The notes under the pieces were generated by a model. That model saw only the letters and a list, made by a program, of their open reading frames with translations, was not told where the DNA came from and did not search any database. This document shows positions 15,870 to 24,786 of a stretch of 64,000 nucleotides of DNA, piece after piece; position 1 is the first letter of the stretch; the number at the start of each line of letters is the position of its first letter. This stretch comes from DATMER01 sp963741305 (GTDB lineage: Bacteria; Acidobacteriota; Thermoanaerobaculia; Multivoradales; UBA5704). The stretch lies in NCBI GenBank assembly GCA_963741305.1, contig CAVUHL010000003.1, positions 7,254,001-7,318,000 on the forward strand, read 5' to 3'. A program made the translations under genes and the position numbers.

Positions 15870-16624
15870 ACCTTGGTTACGCGGTCGGAGTCCATACGGA
15901 TGAATTTTAGCTCACCCGGGGGCAGCACCCGCAGATGGCGAAGGTAGGAACCGTAGGTCCAGAGCGGCACGGTGCGGAGGCAGCCGAGAAGCTCGCGGCT
16001 CATGGAGAGGTAGGAAGGGAGCGCCGCGCTCCATCCCACCTTGTCGACCTTGGACCGATGGCGCAGCCCGGGGAGCACGCGGATGGAGCTTGGCAGCCGG
16101 CGGCGGGCCACCACCTCGTTGATCATGATCTCGATGCGGAAGCCGTTGCGCCGCTCCGGCGAGATGCCCTCGAAGACTTCCCGCCGCAGGGCACGGAGCC
16201 CGGTGATCGGAGGAAGGCGCAGGAAGAGCGTATTGCGCAGGCGTCCGTAATCGAGAAGGCCGAGGGAGAGCCAGCTCCCGCCGTCCAGCACGGGAGCGGC
16301 GAGAAGCTCGAAGTGGCGGGGGAGGACGCCTTGGATGTCGGCGTCGAAGAAGAGGAGGACGGGGGCGGTGGTCTCCTTGACCCCGAGGTCTAGTGCGCGG
16401 CCCTTGTCTCCGCTCTCACCTCGGACGACGAGGGCTCCCGCTTCCCGCGCGATCTCCCCGCTGCCGTCCGAGGAGCCGTCGTCCACCACGACGACCCTTC
16501 CTACCCCCGCCGCAGCCCGCGCTGCCCGCACGACGTCTCCGACCGTGGATGCCTCGTTGCGGGCGGGGACCACTACGTCGAAGAGGGGCACGGGGAGAGA
16601 TGGTAGCGCAGGGAGGGGCGCCAT
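15866..16624 (-). CDS. Glycosyltransferase family 2
   Basis: About 252 residues from ATG 16624. 'VVVPARNEASTVGDVVRAA', 'VVVDDGSSDGS', 'DKGRALDLGV' and 'LFFDADIQG' form the GT-A nucleotide and metal site. The C-terminal half ('LRALRREVFEGI', 'GFRIEIMINE') resembles the enzyme at 952-1668, so the two may be paralogues. The start codon lies in a GTAGGGGCG-type repeat (16616-16688), and the frame stays open upstream through that repeat. The true start could be slightly internal, as the fold begins at about residue 14. First gene of the operon with DUF547 and radical SAM. Confidence 0.82.
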   Translation of the reverse strand: MAPLPALPSLPVPLFDVVVPARNEASTVGDVVRAARAAAGVGRVVVVDDGSSDGSGEIAREAGALVVRGESGDKGRALDLGVKETTAPVLLFFDADIQGVLPRHFELLAAPVLDGGSWLSLGLLDYGRLRNTLFLRLPPITGLRALRREVFEGISPERRNGFRIEIMINEVVARRRLPSSIRVLPGLRHRSKVDKVGWSAALPSYLSMSRELLGCLRTVPLWTYGSYLRHLRVLPPGELKFIRMDSDRVTKV

Positions 16625-16688
16625 AAATGTCGCCCCTACAAGCAAGCTCACGATCTCGGTTGTAGGGGCGCGATTCATCGCGCCCGGG
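16616..16688. repeat. Inverted pair of GTAGGGGCG-type palindromic repeats
   Basis: Two copies of a GTAGGGGCG repeat in opposite orientation share the core TGTAGGGGCG (complement at 16630-16640, forward at 16660-16670). The right copy continues as a GCGCGAT-TCATCGCGC palindrome. The left copy reaches into the start codon of the glycosyltransferase. A related hairpin is at 29189-29246. The GTAG start resembles that of REP sequences mobilised by REP-associated transposases. Confidence 0.6.
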
Positions 16689-16725
16689 GGCCCGGGGGGA
16701 CTGGCTGGACGCTGGCGGTAAGGCT

Positions 16726-19053
16726 TTACGCCTCCACCGCCACCACGTCTTCCGCATCCTCGATGTGCTTGCAGCCTTCCGTGTTGCAGACGTACTGTGT
16801 GCCGGCCTTCTTGGTGACCTTCTCCAGGAGGAACTTGGCGCCGCACTCGGGGCAGTCCTTGTTCACCGGCTTCTTCCACAGCGAGCCCTTGCAGTCCGGG
16901 TAGCGGCTGCAGGACCAGAACGTCTTGCCCCGCCGCGAGCGCTTCTCCATCATCTCGCCCTTGCCGCACTCGAAGCAGGTCACGCCCGTGGGCTTCGGCG
17001 GCTCCGGCTTGGGCCCGGTCTTGCGGATGTTCTTGCACTCCGGATAACCCGTGCAGCCGAGGAACGTGCCGAAGCGGCTCCGCTTCAGCGCCATCGGCTT
17101 GCCGCACTCCTCGCACGGCGGGATCTGCTCCTCGGCTGGTGCTTCCGTGCCGTCGCCGTTGGTGGCCGGCGCTGCCGCCGCGGGCTCCTCCAGGTTCCGG
17201 GTGTAGCTGCAATCCGGATAGGTGCTGCAGGCCACGAAGGCGCCGAAGCGGCCAAAGCGGATGCGCAGCGGCGAGCCGCACGTCGGGCAGAGCTCGTCCA
17301 TGGGCAGCCCTTCCCGCTTCACGTTCGGGAAGGTCTCGCCCGCGGTTTCGAGGTCGCGGCTGAACTTCTCGTCGAACTCGGCTACCGCGTGCTTCCACGG
17401 GATCTTGCCGTCCTCGATCTCGTCGAGCTGACCCTCGAGCGCCGCCGTGTACCCCTCGTTGAGGATGTCGTTGAACCCCTTCTGGAGCATCCCGTTGACC
17501 AGGCGGCCCAGCCGCGAAGGACGGAAGCGGCCCTCCGCCTTCTCCGCGTACTCTCGGTCTGACAGCGTCGATAGGATCGTGGCGTAGGTCGAGGGCCGGC
17601 CGATGCCGTTTTCTTCCAGCGCCTTGACCAGCGTCGCCTCGCTGTACAGGGCGGGCGGCTGGGTGAACTTCTGCTCCGATTGCAGGCGGAGCATCGTGAG
17701 CGTCTGCCCCTCGCGCAGCGGCGGCAGGGTGGCGGAGCTGCCCTCGTCGTCGCCCCCTTTGCCATTCGCTGGCGTTTCCTCATCCGCGACCTCGCGGTAG
17801 ACGGCGAGGAAGCCGGGGCTCCTCATGATCCGGCCCGTGGCGCGCAGCACATAGGCGCCGTTCTCGACATCCACCTGGGTGACGTCGAACACCGCCGGCT
17901 TCATCTGGGAGGCGACGAAGCGGTCCCAGATCAGCTTGTAGAGCCTGGCCTCGTCCGCGGGGAGGAAATCCTTGACCGCGTCCGGCGGCAGGTCGAAGGT
18001 GGTCGGGCGGATCGCTTCGTGCGCATCCTGAGCGCCCTTCTTCGACGGATAGGTGTTGGGCTTCTCCGGCACCGTGTCCGGGCCGTAGGTGGCGGCGATC
18101 AGGTCGCGGACCTCGACGACCGCCTCGTCCGCCACGCGGGTGGAGTCGGTACGCATGTAGGTGATGAGGCCGATGGCGCCGCGGTCGCCGATCTCGCGCC
18201 CTTCATAGAGGCCCTGGGCGAGCGCCATCGTGCGCTTGACCGAGAAGCCGAAGCGGCGCGCCGCCTCCTGCTGCAGGCGGCTGGTGATGAACGGCGGCGA
18301 AGGCTTCTGCCGCGACTCCTTGCGGTCGATCTTGCCGACCTTGAACGCGCCCTTCTCGAGCGCCTCTACGATCTTCGCCGCATCCTCGCCGTTGTCCACC
18401 TCGGCCTTTTTGCCGTCGATGCGGTGGAGCCGGGCGTTGAAGGCCGGCGGCTGGTCGGCCTGAAGGTCGGCGCCGAGGATCCAGTACTCCTCGGCCGTGA
18501 ATGCTTCGATCTCGTCCTGGCGGTCGCAGACCATCTTGAGCGCGACGGATTGGACGCGGCCGGCGGAGAGCCCCTGCTTGACCTTCTCCCAGAGGAGAGG
18601 CGACAGGCGGAAGCCCATCATGCGGTCGAGCACGCGGCGGGCCTGCTGGGCGTCGACCTTCTTGAGGTCGATCTCGCCGGGGTTGGCCAGGGCGTGGAGA
18701 ACGGCACGGCGGGTGATCTCATTGAAAGTGACGCGGCGGATGGACTCGGGGTCCTTCTCCAGGACCTCGGCGATGTGCCAGGCAATGGCTTCGCCCTCGC
18801 GGTCCGGATCGGGAGCGAGATAGATGACGTCCGCCTTCTTCGCGGCTTGGCGAAGCTTCGCCACGACATCCTTCTTGGCGGCGAGGATCTGGTAGCGCGG
18901 CTCGAAGTCGGGTCCGATCCCGATGTCCTTCTTGCCCTTGACCAGGTCGCGGATGTGCCCGAGGGAGGCCTCGACGGCGTAGTCGCGGCCGAGGAATTTC
19001 TTGAGGGTTTTGGTCTTTGTCGGGCTCTCTACGATGACAAGGTTCTTGGCCAT
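16726..19053 (-). CDS. topA: DNA topoisomerase I (type IA)
   Basis: TopA relaxes negative supercoils. 775 residues from ATG 19053, chosen because 'KNLVIVESPTKTKTLKKFLG' is the conserved Toprim start. 'APDPDREGEAIAWH' carries the DxD metal site. The nucleophilic tyrosine is in 'TYMRTDSTRV'. The C-terminus has four Cys4 zinc-ribbon modules in a row ('CPTCG', 'CEECG', 'CFECG' and 'CPECG'), as in the E. coli enzyme, and ends in an acidic tail. The gene follows dprA on the same strand, separated by a 300-base gap with an inverted-repeat element. Confidence 0.97.
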   Translation of the reverse strand: MAKNLVIVESPTKTKTLKKFLGRDYAVEASLGHIRDLVKGKKDIGIGPDFEPRYQILAAKKDVVAKLRQAAKKADVIYLAPDPDREGEAIAWHIAEVLEKDPESIRRVTFNEITRRAVLHALANPGEIDLKKVDAQQARRVLDRMMGFRLSPLLWEKVKQGLSAGRVQSVALKMVCDRQDEIEAFTAEEYWILGADLQADQPPAFNARLHRIDGKKAEVDNGEDAAKIVEALEKGAFKVGKIDRKESRQKPSPPFITSRLQQEAARRFGFSVKRTMALAQGLYEGREIGDRGAIGLITYMRTDSTRVADEAVVEVRDLIAATYGPDTVPEKPNTYPSKKGAQDAHEAIRPTTFDLPPDAVKDFLPADEARLYKLIWDRFVASQMKPAVFDVTQVDVENGAYVLRATGRIMRSPGFLAVYREVADEETPANGKGGDDEGSSATLPPLREGQTLTMLRLQSEQKFTQPPALYSEATLVKALEENGIGRPSTYATILSTLSDREYAEKAEGRFRPSRLGRLVNGMLQKGFNDILNEGYTAALEGQLDEIEDGKIPWKHAVAEFDEKFSRDLETAGETFPNVKREGLPMDELCPTCGSPLRIRFGRFGAFVACSTYPDCSYTRNLEEPAAAAPATNGDGTEAPAEEQIPPCEECGKPMALKRSRFGTFLGCTGYPECKNIRKTGPKPEPPKPTGVTCFECGKGEMMEKRSRRGKTFWSCSRYPDCKGSLWKKPVNKDCPECGAKFLLEKVTKKAGTQYVCNTEGCKHIEDAEDVVAVEA

Positions 19054-19207
19054 GGTGGTCCATCTCAACGCCACCGAGGGCGTTCCGTATTTCTGTAAGT
19101 GGCGCAACCCGTTGGCAGGGCCGGGACACTAGCACCCCGGCGCCCGGGCCGCAAGCTACGGTCTTTCCACCCTCTGCAACAACGGCGCATTCCCGGGACC
19201 CTCGGGA

Positions 19208-19361
19208 CCCTCACCCCCGTCCCCTCTCCCACACGCACTCACACCCGCCCAGGAGAGGGGCGCCACCACCCAACAGCAACAAAGAAGTTCCGTTCTTATC
19301 CGGTTCCCCCTCTCCCGGGCGGGTGTGAGTGCGTGTGGGAGAGGGGGCTAGGGGGTGAGGG
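19208..19361. repeat. Long inverted-repeat element between dprA and topA
   Basis: The left arm (19208-19260) and right arm (19306-19361) are reverse complements, with outer ends CCCTCACCCC and GGGGTGAGGG, internal CCCTCTCC/GGAGAGGG, and the shared core ACGCACTCACACCCG in the left arm. The spacer of about 45 bases is AC-rich and unpaired. Same design and ends as the element at 6949-7092, but with a different arm core. It stops one base from the dprA stop codon. The remaining gap (19054-19207) holds no gene. Confidence 0.8.
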
Positions 19362-19362
19362 C

Positions 19363-20475
19363 TCACCGCCCATAAACCCCGCCCACCATCCGCCTCACCA
19401 ACCCGCCCAGCTCGAGCTCCAACAAAGCCCCAAGCACCTGGTCCACCGGCAAACCAGCCGCCGCGGCCAGCTCCTCCGGAGCCCGGCTGCCCCCCTTGGG
19501 CAGGCAGCCGAGCACCACCCCCGCCAATCCCGGAGGCGGCTCCGGCTCGGGAGTTTCCTCCTCAAAAAGAGGCAACACACTGCCGACCCCGAAAAGCTCC
19601 TCCAGGATCTCCTTCGGATGCTGTACGAGCGCGGCGCCGTCCCGGATCAGCGCGTTGGGACCGAGGGAGCGCTCGTCGAAGATGCGGCCTGGCACTGCCC
19701 AGACCTGGCGCCCCAGGTCGAGCGCGTGGCGCGCCGTGACCAGAGATCCCGAGCGCGGCACCGCCTGCACCACGAGCGTGCCGGAAGAGAGGGCTGCGAT
19801 CACCCGGTTGCGCACCGGGAAGTGCCAGGCCCGGGGCTCCGCTGCGAACGGCAGCTCGGAAATCACCGCTCCCCGAGCCGCGATCTCCCTGCCCAGGTCG
19901 GCATGGCCGGCGGGGTAGTCGACTCCGAGCCCGCAGCCGAGCACCGCGACCGTCCGGCCCTCCGGCGCCGCAAGCGCGCCGCGATGGGCCGCGGCATCCA
20001 CCCCGCGGGCGAAGCCGGAGACCACCGTCACCCCGGCGGCGGCCAGGGAGCGGGCGAAGAGCTCGGCAACCTCGCGGCCATAGGGATCGGCCTTGCGCGA
20101 GCCGACGATGGCAACTGCGTGCCCCATGGGCAGCTCGCCGCGCACCGAGAGCACTGGCGGCGGGAGATGGAGGTGGCGCAGGACGGCGGGGTAGTCGGGC
20201 TCCCCGGCCAGGACGATCCGCGCGCCGAGGCGGGCAGCCTCCTCCCGCTCGCGGGCGGCAGCCGCGGTGACCTGAGCGGGCTTGGCGGCCAGGGCGAGGG
20301 CCTTCTCTAGCTGAGCCTTCGGGACTCCGATCCGGGCGGCGAGGCGTTCGGGGGTTTCGGTGGAGCCGAGCCAGCGCTCGAGCTCCTCGGCCAGGCGGTA
20401 GACCGCGGGCCGCGACAGGCGTGGATGGGCGTTGAGGGCGATCGTGAGGTCGTTGAGGTCGTTGAGGTCGTTCAT
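19363..20475 (-). CDS. dprA: DNA-processing protein DprA
   Basis: DprA protects incoming single-stranded DNA and loads RecA during natural transformation. 370 residues. A short N-terminal helical region is followed by the Rossmann core: 'VAIVGSRKADPYG', 'SGFARGVDAAAHRGAL', 'VAVLGCGLGVDYP', 'SELPFAAEPRAWHFPVRNRVIAALS' and 'GPNALIRDGA'. A proline-rich linker leads to a C-terminal winged-helix domain (last 60 residues). The first 10 residues come from three tandem copies of a 9-base repeat (AACGACCTC), so the true start may be a little downstream. Same-strand order dprA then topA is classic. Confidence 0.95.
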   Translation of the reverse strand: MNDLNDLNDLTIALNAHPRLSRPAVYRLAEELERWLGSTETPERLAARIGVPKAQLEKALALAAKPAQVTAAAAREREEAARLGARIVLAGEPDYPAVLRHLHLPPPVLSVRGELPMGHAVAIVGSRKADPYGREVAELFARSLAAAGVTVVSGFARGVDAAAHRGALAAPEGRTVAVLGCGLGVDYPAGHADLGREIAARGAVISELPFAAEPRAWHFPVRNRVIAALSSGTLVVQAVPRSGSLVTARHALDLGRQVWAVPGRIFDERSLGPNALIRDGAALVQHPKEILEELFGVGSVLPLFEEETPEPEPPPGLAGVVLGCLPKGGSRAPEELAAAAGLPVDQVLGALLELELGGLVRRMVGGVYGR

Positions 20476-20554
20476 ACCCGTATAGAGACGGAAAACGGCC
20501 CCGGAATGTCATTTTGCCCCGGACATGTATACTAGGTCCCTCGGAGATTGGGCG

Positions 20555-21085
20555 ATGACGCTCACCTCGTCACCCGGAGGCCAGAGCCTCTTGATACGCA
20601 CCACGATTTTGAAGCGTGCGGCAAGCCTTTCCCTCTTCCTCGTCATCTCTCTGACCGCTTGCGGCAGCCGTTACGGCAAGCCCGCGGCCGCGGGGTCCCA
20701 GCTCGCCTTCGGCGTCGACATGGCGAGGCGCGGCCTGTGGAGCGAAGCGCTGTTCCGCTTCCACCAGGCGGCGCAGCTCGAACCGCAGAACCCGCGTGTA
20801 TTGAACAACCTGGGCGTGGCCTACGAAGCGACGGGCGACTACGACAAGGCGCTCTCGTTTTACCAGCAGGCGCTCAAGGTCGAACCGAACAATAGGGAGC
20901 TACGGGCCAACTACGGCCGTTTTGTGGAGTTCTATCAGGCTTACAAGGGCAAAGAGGGCAAGGACAAAGGGACCGGCGTAACGCCGGGCACACCCGCGCC
21001 GCCGGCGGCTCAGCCGGCCGCGGAAGAGACCCCTCCTCCTCCTCCTCCGGATGAAGAGGCGGAAGAGGCCCGGCCCCCTGCCTGA
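20555..21085 (+). CDS. TPR-containing lipoprotein
   Basis: About 176 residues from ATG 20555, which has GGAG 8 bases upstream; an ATG at 20525 is in frame but has no ribosome site. A lipoprotein signal ends in 'SLTAC'. Then come about two TPR motifs ('FRFHQAAQLEPQNPRVLNNLGVAY' and the following repeat ending 'LKVEPNNRELRANYG') and a low-complexity Pro/Ala/Glu tail. It reads in the same direction as the next two envelope genes, so it may be a small adaptor of an outer-membrane complex. Specific partner unknown. Confidence 0.75.
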   Translation: MTLTSSPGGQSLLIRTTILKRAASLSLFLVISLTACGSRYGKPAAAGSQLAFGVDMARRGLWSEALFRFHQAAQLEPQNPRVLNNLGVAYEATGDYDKALSFYQQALKVEPNNRELRANYGRFVEFYQAYKGKEGKDKGTGVTPGTPAPPAAQPAAEETPPPPPPDEEAEEARPPA

Positions 21086-21138
21086 ATGACAGGGGCGTCC
21101 GGCTCATCGCTCGGTCCCGATCTTTTGGAGGTTCGAAG

Positions 21139-21834
21139 ATGAAGCACCATCGCTCCTGGGCCCTTACGGCGCTGGCCCTCCTCGCCGCCTTGCCAACTTT
21201 TGCGGCAAGCGTCGAGGTCAAGCTCCAGCTACCCCAGCGTGCCCGCCTCAACCTGCAGGGCAAGAGCTCGATCGCGGTCGCTCCATTCCTGGTCGTAACC
21301 CAGGAAGGCGCCGACCGCCTGCAGGGCCGCGACATCGACGTGCAGAAAGAGTTCGAGCGCTACCTGCTCAAGATCCTGCGCCGGGAAACCGAGCTCAAGG
21401 TCATGGAGCCCGGACCCGTCGACTACCCCGTCTACGATTTCGCCCAACTGGCAAAGCAGCAGGACTTCTGGCGCGCCCTGGGCGAGCGCATCCCGGCCGA
21501 CCTCATCCTGGCGGGCGGCCTCGACTTCGACATCCAGGACCGCTCCGGCTACCAGATGCAGGAGTACGTGTCGCCGTTCAACGGCCGCACCTACTACCGG
21601 CAGGTCCTGGTCGAACAGACCGGCTTCGAGTACGACATCCTGATGCAGGTCTACGACGGCAAGACCGGCGACCTCCTGTACCAGGACAACTTCAAGGACT
21701 TCCAGAGCTTTGAAGGGGAAGGCACCGACCCCCTGGCCGGCATGTTCGAGAACCTGCTGTCGCTCGAGGACCGCATCCTCAACGTTTTCACCCAGAAAGA
21801 GGTCGAGGCCTCGCGCCTCCTGTTCACCCAATAG
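21139..21834 (+). CDS. Exported protein, CsgG/FlgO-like fold possible
   Basis: 231 residues behind a good ribosome site (GGAGG at about 21127) with a signal peptide of about 22 residues. The mature protein begins with 'SIAVAPFLVVTQEG', followed by a helix of about 20 residues and 'ADLILAGGLDFDIQD', then strands ending in 'ILMQVYDGKTGDLLYQDNF'. This alternation of 'baPF', 'LI-G' and 'vyD-ktG' strands resembles CsgG/FlgO/LpoB-type periplasmic proteins, but no signature proves it. It lies 18 bases before the next gene and is probably co-transcribed with it. Confidence 0.6.
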   Translation: MKHHRSWALTALALLAALPTFAASVEVKLQLPQRARLNLQGKSSIAVAPFLVVTQEGADRLQGRDIDVQKEFERYLLKILRRETELKVMEPGPVDYPVYDFAQLAKQQDFWRALGERIPADLILAGGLDFDIQDRSGYQMQEYVSPFNGRTYYRQVLVEQTGFEYDILMQVYDGKTGDLLYQDNFKDFQSFEGEGTDPLAGMFENLLSLEDRILNVFTQKEVEASRLLFTQ

Positions 21835-21852
21835 GTGCGCAAAGGAGCTCTC

Positions 21853-24780
21853 TTGAGCCGCATGAACCGACTCTTCGTTGCCGGGCTGGTCCTGGTCGGA
21901 GCGCTGCTTCCGCTCCGCCCGGCTGCAGGACAGGCCCAGGCCGCGCCCCAGTGGCGCGGCGAGGGCTTCGGCAAGAACAAGATCCAATACCGCGAATTCG
22001 ACTGGAAGATCTACCGCTCGCCCCACTTCAACGTCCACTACTACAGCGCGGAAGAGGCGTCGCTGCAGAAAGTGGTCTCGCTCGCCGAGAGCGCTTATGA
22101 CGAGCTCTCGCGCGGCTTCAACTTCCAGATCAAGGATCCGATCCCGCTCATCTACTACGCCACCCATTCGGCGTTCGAGCAGAACAACATCATCCCCAAC
22201 TTCATCCCGGAGGGTGTCGGCGCCTTCGCCTCCCCCGTCCGGTTCCGGATGGTCCTGCCCATCGACCTGCCGGACTCGGAGCTGATGGAGCTGATCCTCC
22301 ATGAGCTGACGCACATCTTCGAGTACCACATGCTGTTCCAGGGCAGCCTGGCCAAGGCTGTGGCCAGCTCTCCGCCGACCTGGTTCATGGAAGGCCTGGC
22401 CTCCTACATGGCGAAGGATGAGACCGCGCGCGACAAGATGTTCCTGCGCGACGCCGTGGTCAACGACATCATCCCGCCGATCAGCCGTTCCGACTTCGGC
22501 GGCTTCTTCGCCTACCGCTTCGGCCACGCCGTGTTCGACTTCATCGAAGAGCGGTGGGGGAGGGACGGCTTCCTCGACTTCCTCTACGAGATCCGCAACA
22601 CCGTGGGCGGACGGCCCGACCGCGCGGTGGAACGAGCCTTCAAGCTGGAGCCCGAGGAGTTCGACCTCGAGTTCCGGCGCTGGCTGCGCAAGAAGTACCT
22701 GCCCGAGCTTGTCGAGACCGGCGAGCCCGGCGATTTCGGACGCCTGTTCCGCATCGAAGACCAGGACCGCACACGCGAGACCTCCCCGACCGCCTCGCCG
22801 TCCGGCGACCTCATCGCCGCGGTCAGTGCCTCCAAGGGAGACATCGACGTAGTCCTCTTCAACGCCGAGAAGCGGACCTTCATCCGCAACCTCACCAAGG
22901 GTTACTCCAACGAATATCAATACCTCATCGCCCAGGAGATGCAGATCGGCCGGCAGATGGGGCGCGACATCTCCTTCTCTCCGGACGGCAACACCATCGC
23001 CGTCTTCGCCAAGCGCGAGAAGGGGCGGAGCCTCCTGCTCCTCGACGTCCTGAACGGCGGCATCCGCGAGATCATCGACATGCCGGACATCGAGCAGCAG
23101 CTCGCCCCGGCCTGGAGCACGGACGGCCGCAAGGTCGCCTTCTCCGGCTGGCGCAACCGCCGCTTCGACATCTTCGCGATCGACATCGAGAGCCGCGACA
23201 TCGTCAACCTCACCGACGACGAAATCTTCGACGGCGCGCCGGTCTACTCGCCCGACGGCCGCTCGCTCATCCTGGTCTCCGTGGTCGGCGACGGCTACGC
23301 CAAGCTGTTCCGCATGGACCTGGACAAGCCCGGCCAGCGCTTCCAGCTCACCGGCGGCGAATCCAACGAGAACGATCCGGTCTACTCGCCCGACGGCAAG
23401 CGGATCTACTTCACCTCGGACCGCGACGGCCGCGACAACATCTACAGCCTCGACCTCGCCACGGGCGAGCTGAGCCAGCACACCAACGTGGTGACCGGCG
23501 CCTCCCAGCCGACCGTGCTCCCCGAGCCCGACAGCTCCGAGCACGGCGACGAGCGCGTGGTCTTCACCGGCTACTGGAAGCAGACGTTCAACCTGTACGT
23601 CGCCGACGTGGAAGAGCCTGTCAAGGAGCCCACCCGGGAAGCCGTGCCGGTCGAGCCCACCCTCGCGCAGGACATCCCGGTCTTCGAGCCCGACATCCAG
23701 GTCACCCTGGACGACGCCAACAAGGACAGCTACGGCGGCTTCAAGTTCTTCCTGGAAGACGCCCAGGCCTACGCCGGTGTGGACGACAACCAGACCTACG
23801 TCGGCCGCATCCTGCTGATCTTCTCCGACAACCTCGGCGACAAGCGCATCTTTGCTGACATCAGCTCGGTGGAAAGCTTCTCGAACTACGACGTCATCTA
23901 CGCCGACTTCGGCAGCCGGGTCCAATGGCAGGCGCACCTCTTCGACCAGCGGATCTACTACCTGGAGCCCAACTTCCAGGAAGGCCGGTTCGAGCGCAAC
24001 GGCAAGGCGATCCAGTTCACCGGCGCCATCGGCTCGATCATCTATCCCTTCACCTTCTACACCCGGGCCGAGATCGGCGCGGGCTACATGCTCCGCAAGT
24101 TCGGTGTGCCGCGCTTCGAGGAGATCGAGGAGACCGGCCAGCAAGTCGTCGTCGCCTTCGATCCGGTCGAGGACGACGGGCCCATCATTCAGGGCGCGCT
24201 GGTGGGAGACTCCTCCGGATTCGCGAACTATGGCCCGATCACCGGCCGGCGCTGGCGCATCGACGCCTCCTACTCCCCCGACCTGGACGGCGGCGGAGCG
24301 CTGTTCTCCAGCGCCGACATCGACTTCCGGCAGTACCTCGCGGTGACCCGGCGCAGCAACCTGGCCTTCCGCGTGTTCGCCGGCATCAACGAAGGCAACC
24401 TGCCCAGCCCGATCTTCATCGGCGGGTTGGACACTCTGCGCGGCGGCCAGTTCCGCGACATCCTCGGCGACCGCGCCTTCTTCGCCAACCTGGAGTACCG
24501 CTTCCCGCTGATCGACCTGGTCGCCACGCCGGTCTTCAACTTCCAGGGCATCCGCGGCGTGGTGTTCGCCGACGTCGGCGGCGCCTGGTTCGGCGACGCC
24601 CAGGACTTCGACTTCTACAACGAGGACGAGAGCCGGCTGGAAGACGGGATCGCCGCCTACGGCTGGGGCATCACCGTCCAGTTCCTCGGGCTCGACCTGA
24701 ACTGGGACATGGCCCGCCGCACGAACTTGAAGGACGCGGAGGACTACAAGACCACGTTCTGGATCGGTACGCGCTTCTGA
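21853..24780 (+). CDS. Metalloprotease - beta-propeller - outer-membrane barrel fusion
   Basis: About 975 residues. The most likely start is TTG 21853 (AGGAG 7 bases upstream); GTG 21835 and ATG 21862 are alternatives. A signal peptide is followed by a gluzincin-type domain with the zinc motif 'HELTHIFEYHM' (about residue 150) and the downstream 'WFMEGLASYMA' (glutamate ligand). From about residue 320 there are repeated PD40/TolB-like blades ('ISFSPDGNTIAVFA', 'VYSPDGRSLILV', 'VYSPDGKRIYFTSDRDG'). The last 330 or so residues form an outer-membrane barrel of the BamA/D15 type ('GGLDTLRGGQFRD', C-terminal 'IGTRF'). Probably an outer-membrane protease or assembly factor, with the barrel anchoring a periplasmic propeller and protease. 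Confidence 0.8.
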   Translation: MSRMNRLFVAGLVLVGALLPLRPAAGQAQAAPQWRGEGFGKNKIQYREFDWKIYRSPHFNVHYYSAEEASLQKVVSLAESAYDELSRGFNFQIKDPIPLIYYATHSAFEQNNIIPNFIPEGVGAFASPVRFRMVLPIDLPDSELMELILHELTHIFEYHMLFQGSLAKAVASSPPTWFMEGLASYMAKDETARDKMFLRDAVVNDIIPPISRSDFGGFFAYRFGHAVFDFIEERWGRDGFLDFLYEIRNTVGGRPDRAVERAFKLEPEEFDLEFRRWLRKKYLPELVETGEPGDFGRLFRIEDQDRTRETSPTASPSGDLIAAVSASKGDIDVVLFNAEKRTFIRNLTKGYSNEYQYLIAQEMQIGRQMGRDISFSPDGNTIAVFAKREKGRSLLLLDVLNGGIREIIDMPDIEQQLAPAWSTDGRKVAFSGWRNRRFDIFAIDIESRDIVNLTDDEIFDGAPVYSPDGRSLILVSVVGDGYAKLFRMDLDKPGQRFQLTGGESNENDPVYSPDGKRIYFTSDRDGRDNIYSLDLATGELSQHTNVVTGASQPTVLPEPDSSEHGDERVVFTGYWKQTFNLYVADVEEPVKEPTREAVPVEPTLAQDIPVFEPDIQVTLDDANKDSYGGFKFFLEDAQAYAGVDDNQTYVGRILLIFSDNLGDKRIFADISSVESFSNYDVIYADFGSRVQWQAHLFDQRIYYLEPNFQEGRFERNGKAIQFTGAIGSIIYPFTFYTRAEIGAGYMLRKFGVPRFEEIEETGQQVVVAFDPVEDDGPIIQGALVGDSSGFANYGPITGRRWRIDASYSPDLDGGGALFSSADIDFRQYLAVTRRSNLAFRVFAGINEGNLPSPIFIGGLDTLRGGQFRDILGDRAFFANLEYRFPLIDLVATPVFNFQGIRGVVFADVGGAWFGDAQDFDFYNEDESRLEDGIAAYGWGITVQFLGLDLNWDMARRTNLKDAEDYKTTFWIGTRF

Positions 24781-24786
24781 AGATGC

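Noticed and set aside
19099..20310. A 403-codon plus-strand frame over dprA
   Set aside because: Low-complexity Arg/Pro/Gly product that includes the inverted-repeat element; dprA on the other strand is certain.
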